A stretch of DNA of 64,000 bases. Origin: Chryseobacterium sp. (GTDB lineage Bacteria > Bacteroidota > Bacteroidia > Flavobacteriales > Weeksellaceae). Below are positions 8,443 to 17,135 of this stretch, one piece after another; the first letter of the stretch is position 1, and every line of letters starts with the position of its first letter. Location of the stretch: the NCBI RefSeq assembly GCF_019236175.1, contig NZ_JAFAJM010000016.1:1-64000 (forward strand), written 5' to 3'. The position numbers and the translations under genes are program-made. The notes beneath the pieces were generated by a model. That model was not told the origin of the DNA and ran no database searches. It saw only the letters and a program-made list of their open reading frames with translations.

Positions 8443-8476
8443 AAGTTAGCCTGGATTTCGGTTTAGGCTAACTTTT
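8443..8476 (+). terminator. intercistronic hairpin between precursor 1 and the radical SAM gene
   Basis: A perfect 10-bp stem, AAGTTAGCCT with AGGCTAACTT, is followed by TTTTT. It probably lets only part of the transcription pass into the enzyme genes, or stabilises the precursor mRNA end. Confidence 0.75.
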
Positions 8477-8499
8477 TCCTAAAAAAAAACTAACTAATT

Positions 8500-9795
8500 A
8501 TGAAAACAAGTCAATTCAATCATATTATTTTTCATAATAATACCAACTATATCTATAATTCTTTCAGCAATAAATTCATTGCTATAGATACAACCATCTC
8601 CGACCTTTTTAAAGCCTTAAGAACTGAAGAAGATATCAATGATCTTTCAGGCTACCATCCTTCTTTTTATAACTCTTTATATAAAAATGGGTTTATTGTA
8701 GAGAAAGAGGTGAATGAGGTAGATAAAGTACGTTCTTTGAGTAAGAAGATTGATACTGACGAGACTCATTATTCTTTGATTGTAAACCCGACAATGAATT
8801 GTAATTTCAAGTGTTGGTACTGCTATGAATCCCACGTAAAAGGATCAAAGATGAATAGTCAGACGGTAACAAAAACCTGCCTTTTGATTAATAATATCAT
8901 CACTACTAAAAAAGAGTTAAAAACATTTCACATTTCCTGGTTTGGCGGAGAGCCTTTAATGTATTATAAAGAAGTAATTGCTCCTATCATGGCATTTGCT
9001 GACAAAATCTGCAAAGAACACGGAGTAGAATTTGATACTCAGTTTACAACCAACGGATTTTTGTTTACAGATGAGATGATAGAAGAATTAAAAGCTTATA
9101 ATGTCAATGGGTTTCAAATCACATTAGACGGAAATAAGGCATCTCATGATACCGTAAGATATGTAAACGCTAAACGTGGTTCTTATGATGTCATTATGCA
9201 GAATGTGAAAAAACTTTGTGAAAATGATTTTAGCGTAGGAATCAGAGTCAATTATACAAATGATAATCTGGAAGATTTTGAAGAAGTTTACAAAGATCTT
9301 CAAAAAATTGACGAAGAAAAAAGAGATTATGCAGGAATTGCTTTCCATAAGGTTTGGCAGGTAGTAGAAGAGACGCAAACCTCTGACAGAGTCAATGAAT
9401 TAATTAGAAAAGTAAAAGATTTAGGATTTGCTGCTCATGAGGGAGCTGTTCCGGATAACGTGAAACACTCATGTTATGCAGATAAAATTAATAATGCAAC
9501 CATCAACTATAACGGGGATGTATTCAAATGTACGGCAAGAGATTTCTCCGGTGGTTCAAGAGAAGGTATCTTAAAGGATAACGGTGAAATAGACTGGAAT
9601 GAAAAGTTTGAAGACAGAATGAACATCAAGTTCAATAATAAGCCTTGTCTTTCCTGTTCAATACTACCATTATGTAACGGAGGCTGCTCGCAACATGCAC
9701 TTGAAAACAAAGGTAAAGACTATTGTGTCTATGATTTTGATGAAAATCAGAAAAAAGAAATTGTCAGAAAAAAACTTATCCGTATAGCAGGTTAA
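8500..9795 (+). CDS. radical SAM/SPASM peptide-modifying enzyme
   Basis: This 431-residue enzyme has an N-terminal segment (1-90) that looks like a RiPP recognition element. The radical SAM cluster motif is CNFKCWYC (Cys101, Cys105, Cys108). The C-terminal SPASM domain has about seven cysteines (HSCYAD, FKCTA, PCLSCSILPLCNGGC, DYC) for two auxiliary iron-sulfur clusters. Family members make thioether, C-C or epimer changes in ribosomal peptides. It follows precursor 1 and is 3 nt from the next gene, so it is translated in an operon. The target is probably the CKC peptide, since Cys is a favourite SPASM enzyme site. The exact chemistry is not predictable from this sequence alone. Confidence 0.88.
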   Translation: MKTSQFNHIIFHNNTNYIYNSFSNKFIAIDTTISDLFKALRTEEDINDLSGYHPSFYNSLYKNGFIVEKEVNEVDKVRSLSKKIDTDETHYSLIVNPTMNCNFKCWYCYESHVKGSKMNSQTVTKTCLLINNIITTKKELKTFHISWFGGEPLMYYKEVIAPIMAFADKICKEHGVEFDTQFTTNGFLFTDEMIEELKAYNVNGFQITLDGNKASHDTVRYVNAKRGSYDVIMQNVKKLCENDFSVGIRVNYTNDNLEDFEEVYKDLQKIDEEKRDYAGIAFHKVWQVVEETQTSDRVNELIRKVKDLGFAAHEGAVPDNVKHSCYADKINNATINYNGDVFKCTARDFSGGSREGILKDNGEIDWNEKFEDRMNIKFNNKPCLSCSILPLCNGGCSQHALENKGKDYCVYDFDENQKKEIVRKKLIRIAG

Positions 9796-9798
9796 ACA

Positions 9799-10653
9799 AT
9801 GCAGAAAAATATCTCCTCTATAATAAACGATGATCTCTTCACAAAAATTTATAACAGAGAATTTATTAATAAGAGATCTTTAGATGACAGTATACTGTAT
9901 AATCACCTGGAAAATACGTTCCTTGAGGCATTTGATCTCATTAAAGAGAATAAATTAGAAGAAAGTAAAACTTTATTTAATAACGGAGAAAAATTATTCC
10001 CCAAAAAAGATAATGAAGATGTTTTCGGCCTTATTCTAAACGATACGCTTTACCCGAAGAAAGCTTATTTATATTACAGAGAAGGAAAGATAAGATTGGC
10101 CGGATATCTTACATTAAGATCAATCATTACCAATCAGAAAATTAAAGAAAAGAGCGGTGTCGATCTGCCGGTTTTTGTTCAGATACAGCAATATCAGAAT
10201 ATTTCAGTTATTTGTTTCAAAACGAAATATTTTTCTGAAGGAATTATTCTGAACTGCAGATTGTTATTGTTTCTTTTTACGAAAAAAGACGTAGGTGTAA
10301 AATATCTTTCTCATTTTGCATTTACAGATAAAACAGAAGAGTCGGGTCTAAAATGCAGTATGGCCTATCAGATTGTTTTTGCAACTATCCAGAATCTTTA
10401 CAGAATCAAAAACAAAAGGTATCTGTATTCTTTTATAGAATTTGTATCGAATATTTTATCTGAATTTGCACCTGAATTTGAAAATGAAATGGTATTGAAA
10501 GAATTTCTTGAAACTATTTCACAGTATGATTCGGAAAAATATTCTGAAAATGCAGCAGACTTTATTGAAAAAAATAAAGATGTACTATTCCCCGGAACCA
10601 CTTCAATACTTACTGTAATAAACAAAATATACGAAAATGAAAAAGTTATTTGA
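9799..10653 (+). CDS. unknown helical protein of the RiPP operon
   Basis: This 284-residue protein has no signal peptide, no transmembrane helix and no motif I recognise. It is rich in Lys, Glu, Phe and Ile and predicted all-helical. The stretch LEEAFDLI/NKLEESKTLFNNGEKLF and the later AYLYYREGKIRLAGYL resemble TPR-like helical pairs. It begins 3 nt after the radical SAM gene and overlaps the start of the next precursor gene by 17 nt, so it is tightly coupled to the modification operon. It may be a partner protein, a peptide-binding chaperone or an immunity protein. It is not a recognisable LanC: no zinc-binding Cys/His pattern is seen. Confidence 0.75.
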   Translation: MQKNISSIINDDLFTKIYNREFINKRSLDDSILYNHLENTFLEAFDLIKENKLEESKTLFNNGEKLFPKKDNEDVFGLILNDTLYPKKAYLYYREGKIRLAGYLTLRSIITNQKIKEKSGVDLPVFVQIQQYQNISVICFKTKYFSEGIILNCRLLLFLFTKKDVGVKYLSHFAFTDKTEESGLKCSMAYQIVFATIQNLYRIKNKRYLYSFIEFVSNILSEFAPEFENEMVLKEFLETISQYDSEKYSENAADFIEKNKDVLFPGTTSILTVINKIYENEKVI

Positions 10654-10849
10654 CAAACTAAGGATCACAAAACTTAAAGTGAAAAATATAGAAGACTGTA
10701 AGCAAAAATTAGACATACAGGAACAGACGGAAGCAGATAAATTTTTCGGAGGATTCAGAGAATATCAACCCCCGATTTACACCCAGGATCACATTGAACA
10801 TACAGAACTTAAGATAAAAAATCTATTTGCGGACAGCCATTCACAATAA
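10637..10849 (+). CDS. RiPP precursor peptide 2 (double-glycine leader, no core Cys)
   Basis: This 70-residue peptide has a basic leader (MKKLFDKLRITKLKVKNIED) with FFGG at 36-39. The core FREYQPPIYTQDHIEH continues to a Ser-rich end (ADSHSQ). The only cysteine, Cys21, is in the leader. The start overlaps the previous gene by 17 nt. The leader resembles those of Bacteroidetes GG-leader peptides made with SPASM or ATP-grasp enzymes. No ATP-grasp gene is seen here. Tyr, Thr and Ser in the core are the only obvious sites for modification. It may be a second substrate of the radical SAM enzyme or of the dehydratase. Confidence 0.65.
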   Translation: MKKLFDKLRITKLKVKNIEDCKQKLDIQEQTEADKFFGGFREYQPPIYTQDHIEHTELKIKNLFADSHSQ

Positions 10850-10860
10850 ACCTATAAGCC

Positions 10861-11055
10861 ATGAAAAAAACAGATAAAAAAAATAAGGATCAGAGCAATA
10901 AAGAAAATCCGATTGTCAATCGTGAAAAAATAAAATTCTTAGGAATTACAAAAGAATTACCTACTGATATTGAAAGTGTGGATCCGGAAAGTATTACCGG
11001 AGGGAAGCAGACAGACCCTACCGTTCGCACGCAATGGCCTACTATTAACCCATAA
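10861..11055 (+). CDS. RiPP precursor peptide 3 (double-glycine leader, Thr-rich core)
   Basis: This 64-residue peptide has a strongly basic first third, then ESITGG at 43-48. The 16-residue core KQTDPTVRTQWPTINP has four threonines, one tryptophan and no cysteine. It starts 11 nt after precursor 2 and ends 10 nt before the C39 exporter, placing it in the export operon. Thr residues without Cys suit glutamylation and dehydration by a LanB enzyme to dehydrobutyrine without ring closure. The core resembles the C-terminus of the hidden peptide at 19125-19259 (shared T-x-W and W-x-T-I patterns). Confidence 0.65.
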   Translation: MKKTDKKNKDQSNKENPIVNREKIKFLGITKELPTDIESVDPESITGGKQTDPTVRTQWPTINP

Positions 11056-11065
11056 TATTGTATCA

Positions 11066-13366
11066 ATGTCATTTCTTAGTAAAAAATTTAAGTTTTATAA
11101 ACAGTTGGACTACATGGATTGTGGTCCAACATGTCTGCGAATGATATCTTCCTATTATGGAGAAGAATATTCACTGGACTATTTGAGGGCCAATTCATAT
11201 ATTACTAAGAATGGTGTAAGTCTTCTTGGACTGAGTGAGGCGGCTGAAAAAATAGGATTTAAAACCCTTACTGCCAAATTGAATTTTGAGCAACTTACCA
11301 ATGATGTACCGCTTCCTTGTGTGTTGCACTGGAATCAGGAACATTTCATTGTGCTTTATGATATTAAAAAGAAGAATCTTTTCCGTAAAAAAGATCAGAT
11401 TATCATTGCAGATCCGGGCCATACCATGGTGAGGGTTGAAAAAGACGTATTTGAAAAATGCTGGATATCTACCGCCAATCAAAAGGGAATTGCTCTCTTA
11501 TTAGAACCTACACCCGATTTCTATCGTAATGAAGAAGGAATAGAAAAAAATAAGAATGGCTTCGGATTCCTTATGGGATATCTCAGACCCTATAAAAGCT
11601 ACTTCATGCAACTTGTTTTGGGGATGATTCTGGCCAGTTTGATCAGTATGTGTTTTCCGTTTCTTACGCAGAGTTTGGTAGACTTTGGGATTAACAGAAA
11701 AAACATCAGCTTCATTCACCTTATCTTATTCTCACAGCTGCTGCTGTTTTTAGGAAGTATTGCGATTGATATGTTGCGAAACTGGATTCTCCTCCATATC
11801 AGTACCCGAATAAGCATCAGCATTATATCCAACTTTTTAATCAAGCTGATGAAACTCCCGGTTAACTTTTTTGAATCCAAAAATGTAGGCGATATCACAC
11901 AAAGAATTAATGATCATCACAGAATTGAAACCTTTTTAACAGGGTCTACCTTAAATACTCTTTTTTCGATCATCAATTTATTTGTTTTTTCGTTTATTCT
12001 GGGAATCTATAACATCAAACTTTTAGGCGTTTTCGCAATAGGAAGTCTTTTGTCAATAGGATGGATCCTGCTTTTCCTGAAGAGAAGAAAAAATATTGAT
12101 TATAACAGATTTCAACGGTCAAGAGAAAATCAGAACAGCTTGTATGAAATTATCACAGGAATGCAGGAGATAAAACTCTATAATAGCCAGAAAAGCAGAC
12201 GATGGGAGTGGGAAAGAATTCAGGCAAAATTATTCCGGGTCAACATAAAAAGTCTTTCTCTTGAGCAATATCAGGAAATGGGAGCTACATTTTTTACCCA
12301 ATTGAAAAATATTCTGATCAGTTACATTGCAGCCAGCCTTGTGGTTAATCAGCAGATTTCTCTGGGGGTAATGCTCAGTATATCTTATATTGTAGGACAG
12401 ATGAACAGTCCGCTTACCCAGATTATTTCATTTATCAAAAGTATTCAGGATGCTCAGATAAGTTTGGACAGACTCAACGAAATTCATAACAGAAAAGAAG
12501 AGGAGAGTGAAGAAGATCTTATCGGGTATAATGACAGCAAATATCCTATTCGTCCTGAAAATGATTCAGACTCTTTATACTTGAGTCATGAATTGTTTAC
12601 CAAAAGATTAAAAGAAAACAGAGGCTCCGGTATTGAAATTTCTAATCTTTCATTCCGCTACGGATCCCCTAAAAGCCCATTGGTACTGAAAGATGTCAAT
12701 CTGTTTATTCCTAAAGGTAAAATTACAGCCATTGTAGGAGCAAGCGGAAGCGGGAAAACAACATTACTGAAATTACTTCTTAAATTTTATCCACCCAGTG
12801 AAGGTAATATCAGTGTAGACGGAATTTCTCTTCAGGATATTTCAGCACAGCTTTGGCGTAATAATGTGGGAACGGTAATGCAGGAAGGGTATATTTTTTC
12901 AGATTCTATTGCCAGAAATATTGCCATGAACGGCGAAAGAATTGATGAAGAAAAACTTTTTGACTCTGTACGAATTGCCAATCTGCATCCCTATATTTCA
13001 AAACTTCCGCTAGGATTTACAACACGTATAGGAAATAGCGGCTCAGGGCTGAGTGGTGGTCAGAAACAAAGACTATTCATTGCCAGAGCTGTCTATAAAG
13101 ATCCGAAGTATCTGTTTTTTGATGAAGCTACCAGTGCTTTGGATGCTAATAATGAGAAAATTATTATGGAAAACCTGAATCGGTTTTATGAAGGGAGAAC
13201 TGTTGTGGTGATTGCGCACAGGCTGAGTACTGTAAAACATGCAGATCAGATCATCGTGATGAAAGACGGAGAAATTGTAGAACAGGGCAACCATAACGAA
13301 CTTGCCAGAAACAAAGGATATTATTTTGAACTCGTTAAGAACCAATTAGAATTAGGTGCAGCGTAA
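11066..13366 (+). CDS. peptidase-domain-containing ABC transporter (C39 bacteriocin exporter)
   Basis: This 766-residue exporter begins with a C39 peptidase domain at 1-140, with catalytic Cys in YMDCGPTCLRM (Cys19), the His of EHFIVLYD and the Asp of IIADPGH. Six transmembrane helices follow at about 165-450. The ATPase has Walker A GASGSGKTT, signature LSGGQKQR and Walker B YLFFDEATSALD. It cuts leaders after double glycine and exports the product across the inner membrane. I chose ATG 11066 rather than an upstream start at 10970 because the latter would overlap precursor 3 and the C39 domain begins at once from 11066. It is followed 2 nt later by the HlyD gene. Confidence 0.93.
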   Translation: MSFLSKKFKFYKQLDYMDCGPTCLRMISSYYGEEYSLDYLRANSYITKNGVSLLGLSEAAEKIGFKTLTAKLNFEQLTNDVPLPCVLHWNQEHFIVLYDIKKKNLFRKKDQIIIADPGHTMVRVEKDVFEKCWISTANQKGIALLLEPTPDFYRNEEGIEKNKNGFGFLMGYLRPYKSYFMQLVLGMILASLISMCFPFLTQSLVDFGINRKNISFIHLILFSQLLLFLGSIAIDMLRNWILLHISTRISISIISNFLIKLMKLPVNFFESKNVGDITQRINDHHRIETFLTGSTLNTLFSIINLFVFSFILGIYNIKLLGVFAIGSLLSIGWILLFLKRRKNIDYNRFQRSRENQNSLYEIITGMQEIKLYNSQKSRRWEWERIQAKLFRVNIKSLSLEQYQEMGATFFTQLKNILISYIAASLVVNQQISLGVMLSISYIVGQMNSPLTQIISFIKSIQDAQISLDRLNEIHNRKEEESEEDLIGYNDSKYPIRPENDSDSLYLSHELFTKRLKENRGSGIEISNLSFRYGSPKSPLVLKDVNLFIPKGKITAIVGASGSGKTTLLKLLLKFYPPSEGNISVDGISLQDISAQLWRNNVGTVMQEGYIFSDSIARNIAMNGERIDEEKLFDSVRIANLHPYISKLPLGFTTRIGNSGSGLSGGQKQRLFIARAVYKDPKYLFFDEATSALDANNEKIIMENLNRFYEGRTVVVIAHRLSTVKHADQIIVMKDGEIVEQGNHNELARNKGYYFELVKNQLELGAA

Positions 13367-13368
13367 TT

Positions 13369-14094
13369 ATGCCAGAATTAAATCAAATTTTAGAAGAGCG
13401 TAGTGCCGAGATGGAAGAAATCGTTGGCATTATACCAAGTTGGATAACCCGTTGGGGATTGACATGCCTTTTTATTATTGCTATGATAGGATTGTTTGTA
13501 TCTTTTTTCATCAGCTATCCTGAAACGCTACAAACGACAGTGCTTGTTCAGTCTGAAAATCAGCCGGGAAAAGTTACCGTAAAGAGAGATGATGCCAATC
13601 AGATCTTTAATTTTTTAGTAAAGAATGGAGATGAGGTGAAACCGGGAGATACTCTTCTTATTCATGTAGATAAGATTACAGGACAGAAATATACGACAAC
13701 AACGCCAATGAAAGGCAAAATTTATTTGTCTAACGGGACAGATGAAAAAAATACATTAGACAAAATTATTTGGGTGGTACCGGAGTCTACCGGCTCCGAA
13801 GTTAAAATTAAATATCCGACCAAAGGCTCCGGGAATGTAAAAACCGGGCAAACCGTAAAATTCAGCCTTCATGGTTTTCCCAGCCACGAATACGGATTTA
13901 TTGAAGGACAGATATCCACCATTCTTCCTGTAGAAATAGACGGAATGCATCAGGCTTATGTCAAGCTTCCGGGTAAAAAAATAATGACTTCCGAACAAAA
14001 AGAAATTCCTATAATGCCGGTAATGCAAGGCGAAGGCGAAATTTTATTAAGTGATAAAAGTATTTTTTATCGCATCTTTGGAAGCGTTTTCTAA
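13369..14094 (+). CDS. HlyD-family adaptor protein of the peptide exporter
   Basis: This 241-residue protein has a cytoplasmic N-terminus and a single membrane anchor at about 28-50. Two lipoyl-like half motifs flank it (VKNGDEVKPGDTLLIHV and later VKTGQTVKFSLHGFP), with a beta-barrel domain to the end. It is shorter than most HlyD proteins: the long coiled-coil hairpin is absent, so reach to an outer membrane channel would be limited. It links the ABC exporter to the periplasm or outer membrane. It starts 2 nt after the exporter, and the dehydratase follows 18 nt later. No TolC-like channel gene is in the window. Confidence 0.85.
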   Translation: MPELNQILEERSAEMEEIVGIIPSWITRWGLTCLFIIAMIGLFVSFFISYPETLQTTVLVQSENQPGKVTVKRDDANQIFNFLVKNGDEVKPGDTLLIHVDKITGQKYTTTTPMKGKIYLSNGTDEKNTLDKIIWVVPESTGSEVKIKYPTKGSGNVKTGQTVKFSLHGFPSHEYGFIEGQISTILPVEIDGMHQAYVKLPGKKIMTSEQKEIPIMPVMQGEGEILLSDKSIFYRIFGSVF

Positions 14095-14112
14095 ATTGAG
14101 CTAAATTATTTT

Positions 14113-17100
14113 ATGTTTTCAGAAAAATCATTTAAAAATTTTCAAAGATATATCATAAGAAAACCTTCTTTTTCTTATGATATTCTTTTTATAGATAGTC
14201 ATAAAACAAAACCTTTACAGGATGTTGTCCGCGATTTACTGGAGGATGATTTTTTTATGGCGTCAATCTACTGGAGTTCACCGGAACTGTATAAAACTGT
14301 TCAATCGTATAAAAAAGGAGAGCTTAAAGAATCAAAAAAAGAAAAACTGCTGGCTTCTCTGACCAAATATGCTTTAAGGGCGAGCACCCGTGCTACGCCT
14401 TATGGTACATTTGCAGGACTTGGCTCAATTGACCTGTCAGAAGATCATCATACAGATCAGAATAAAAGGGTGGCCAGAATTGATCTTTTGTTTTTGGATG
14501 AGCTGAAAAAGACCATTGAAAATGATTTCAGAATAAAACCTTACTTAATGTATGCTGTGAATGATTCAGTCTATGAGATTGCAGACAGTTACAGGTTTAC
14601 AGAGCCTTTTTTTTCAGATAAAGAGGCCGCTCAGTATCAGCTGAGCTCATTGGAAAAAACGGAATTTATAGATATTATCTACCATCAGCTGAAAGAAAAA
14701 GGAAAGGCCACATTGCAGGAGATCAGATCCATACTTCCCGATAGCTTTACAGATGAAGATGTAAGGAATTTTATTTTTGACCTGATTGATTCCGGATTTA
14801 TCACCAGTGAAGTTTTTGGAATTAAAGATCTTCAGAGTTTATATAAAGTCGTCAGCAGAATAGAAAATGCTTATTATCCGGATGATAAAAGCTATTCCGT
14901 TTTACTGGAAAAAATATCGGAATGTATTGATATGATCAGCAATACTGAACAGGATTATCTTCCCCTACAGAAAATTAGTGAACTTGAAGAACATATTCTC
15001 AAAAAAGATATAACATGCAAATGTATTTTTCATATTGACTTTCTGAAAACAGCAAAGGATGATCTGATCTATAAATCTCTTTACGGGCAATATTCGGGAG
15101 ACTTATTGTCAGCTATTGTACTATTGACTAAACTGTCTGTAAATGAATCAAAGATTGACAGGCAGCTGAAAAATTTTATTAATGTTTTCAGAACCAAATA
15201 TGAGAATCAGGAACTTCCCTTATTGAGTGTTCTGGACAATGAGTTCGGAATTGGATTTCCGGCTGAAAAATCATTGGGAAATATTGCACATGATGATTAT
15301 TTTGTGGAAGCTAAAAAAAGCCACAGCAATGAATCTTTAGCAGGGAATAAGAACTCCAGATTGAATTGGCTGTATGATAAAATAGATCAGGCAGGGGATA
15401 CTTATGCCCTTGAAATCAATGACACCGATATTCCTTCTCATTTTACTCCTAATACAACAATTTCCGAAAACTTTGCCGTAATGGGCAGCTTTCATAAAGA
15501 ACATTTCTTCATTCAAAATATAGGTGGGGCTCATGCTTCTCTTTTAGGACGGTTTGCGTATATGGATGAAAAAATAGACACCTTATGTAAAGACATCCGG
15601 GAGACGGAAAAAAAAGATAATCCTGATCTTATTTTTGCAGACGTCTGCCATATACCTAATGGTAAAATTGGGAATGTGGTGAGAAATACTTCTTTTTCAG
15701 ATTATGAAATTCCTATTCTTACGGAAGGGCCTGTGACGGGCAGAACACAAATCCCTTTACATGATCTGATGATTTCTATTGTTGACAATGAAGTGATTTT
15801 AAAATCAGAAAAACTAAATAAAAGAATCATTCCGAGGCTTTCTAATGCTTATAATTTCGATAACAGTACTATCCCTGTGTTCCGGTTTTTATGCTCATTA
15901 CAATACCAGAAAATATCAGGATTAGGTTTTAGTATAGATTATCAGTCTTCCTATAAGCGTTTTTTCCCGAGAATCGTTTATAAAAACATAATCTTACACA
16001 GGGCCAGCTGGGTGCTGAGAGATTCTGATATTTCAGGAATTCTAAAATCAGAACAACCGTTACAGACCCTGAAAGAATTCCTGAAAAATATAAAAACGGA
16101 ACAGTTTGTTATGCTGATGGATGGAGATAATGAGCTTTTTATTGATATCCGTAATGATTCCTACCTCAGATTGTTGCTGGAAGAAATTAAAAGAAAATCT
16201 AATATTGTACTTACTGAATGGTTAAAACCTGCTGATTGTCTGGATTCTGCCGATCAGGTAATTATTCCGTACAGAAATCTAAATTACCGACGGTATAATT
16301 CAAATATCGAAAAAAGAGAAACGGTAAATATTACAAGAGATTTTGTTCCGGGATCAGAATGGTTCTATGTTAAAATATATTGCAGTTCTCCTTTTTCAGA
16401 TACTCTGTTAAAGGATATTCTGAGCCCTTTGCTGATGGACTGGAAGGCAAAAAACATGATCAGCTCATTTTTCTTTATAAGATATACTGATCCGCATTAT
16501 CATATCAGATTACGGCTTCATCTGAATGAGGCATCTCATTTTGCTGAGATTTTAAGAGCATTTTATGAGGCGGTAAACCCTTATATTGAAAATCAGGCAG
16601 TATGGAATATTCAATTGGATACCTACAAACGGGAAATTGAACGATATGGTGTTCAGAGTATGGAAAATACTGAAATGCTTTTTTATTATGACAGTATTTT
16701 TTTCGTTCAATGTCTTATGGCGGAATATTTTGATACAGATGAAAATACCAGAATATTTTCAGCCATTAAAAGTACGGATAGTTATTTGTCGGTATTCTAT
16801 ACAGGTCTTGAAGATAAGTTTTTCTTCTGTAAAGAAATGGAGCTGGCTTTTGAACTGGAATTTGGAGGAGAAATGAAAAAATTATTATACTCAAAATTTC
16901 GTGACTGTTCAAAACCCCTTTATGATTATATGAGAAGTGATGATTTAACAGAACAGTTTCAGTCCAGAGCGGATAAAATAAAAAGTCTTAGCCTCGACAA
17001 AGAAAATTTACCTAGTTTTGTTCATATGAGCATAAACAGGTGGTTTGATTCCAGCCAGAGAATGTTTGAATATATGATCTATATCTTTTTAAAAAACTAT

Positions 17101-17124
17101 TACAACAGATTGTTAAATAACTAA
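14113..17124 (+). CDS. full-length lantibiotic dehydratase (LanB, with SpaB-type C-terminal domain)
   Basis: This 1003-residue protein has the N-terminal glutamylation domain with the family motif RATPYGTFAGLG (93-104), through about residue 720, and a SpaB-C/elimination domain from about 745 (EWFYVKIYCSSPFSD, FFFIRYTDPHYHIRLRLHL). LanB uses glutamyl-tRNA to activate Ser or Thr of a precursor and then eliminates glutamate to leave dehydroalanine or dehydrobutyrine. In Bacteroidetes such as the pinensin producer the enzyme can be split; here it is one chain. No LanC cyclase is in the window, so rings would need another enzyme, an unlinked LanC or spontaneous closure. The unmodified dehydro product is an alternative. 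Confidence 0.9.
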   Translation: MFSEKSFKNFQRYIIRKPSFSYDILFIDSHKTKPLQDVVRDLLEDDFFMASIYWSSPELYKTVQSYKKGELKESKKEKLLASLTKYALRASTRATPYGTFAGLGSIDLSEDHHTDQNKRVARIDLLFLDELKKTIENDFRIKPYLMYAVNDSVYEIADSYRFTEPFFSDKEAAQYQLSSLEKTEFIDIIYHQLKEKGKATLQEIRSILPDSFTDEDVRNFIFDLIDSGFITSEVFGIKDLQSLYKVVSRIENAYYPDDKSYSVLLEKISECIDMISNTEQDYLPLQKISELEEHILKKDITCKCIFHIDFLKTAKDDLIYKSLYGQYSGDLLSAIVLLTKLSVNESKIDRQLKNFINVFRTKYENQELPLLSVLDNEFGIGFPAEKSLGNIAHDDYFVEAKKSHSNESLAGNKNSRLNWLYDKIDQAGDTYALEINDTDIPSHFTPNTTISENFAVMGSFHKEHFFIQNIGGAHASLLGRFAYMDEKIDTLCKDIRETEKKDNPDLIFADVCHIPNGKIGNVVRNTSFSDYEIPILTEGPVTGRTQIPLHDLMISIVDNEVILKSEKLNKRIIPRLSNAYNFDNSTIPVFRFLCSLQYQKISGLGFSIDYQSSYKRFFPRIVYKNIILHRASWVLRDSDISGILKSEQPLQTLKEFLKNIKTEQFVMLMDGDNELFIDIRNDSYLRLLLEEIKRKSNIVLTEWLKPADCLDSADQVIIPYRNLNYRRYNSNIEKRETVNITRDFVPGSEWFYVKIYCSSPFSDTLLKDILSPLLMDWKAKNMISSFFFIRYTDPHYHIRLRLHLNEASHFAEILRAFYEAVNPYIENQAVWNIQLDTYKREIERYGVQSMENTEMLFYYDSIFFVQCLMAEYFDTDENTRIFSAIKSTDSYLSVFYTGLEDKFFFCKEMELAFELEFGGEMKKLLYSKFRDCSKPLYDYMRSDDLTEQFQSRADKIKSLSLDKENLPSFVHMSINRWFDSSQRMFEYMIYIFLKNYYNRLLNN

Positions 17125-17135
17125 ACTGAATTTTA

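Noticed and set aside
10970..11065. Longer start of the C39 exporter at 10970
   Set aside because: It would overlap precursor 3 in another frame, and the C39 domain begins immediately after ATG 11066.
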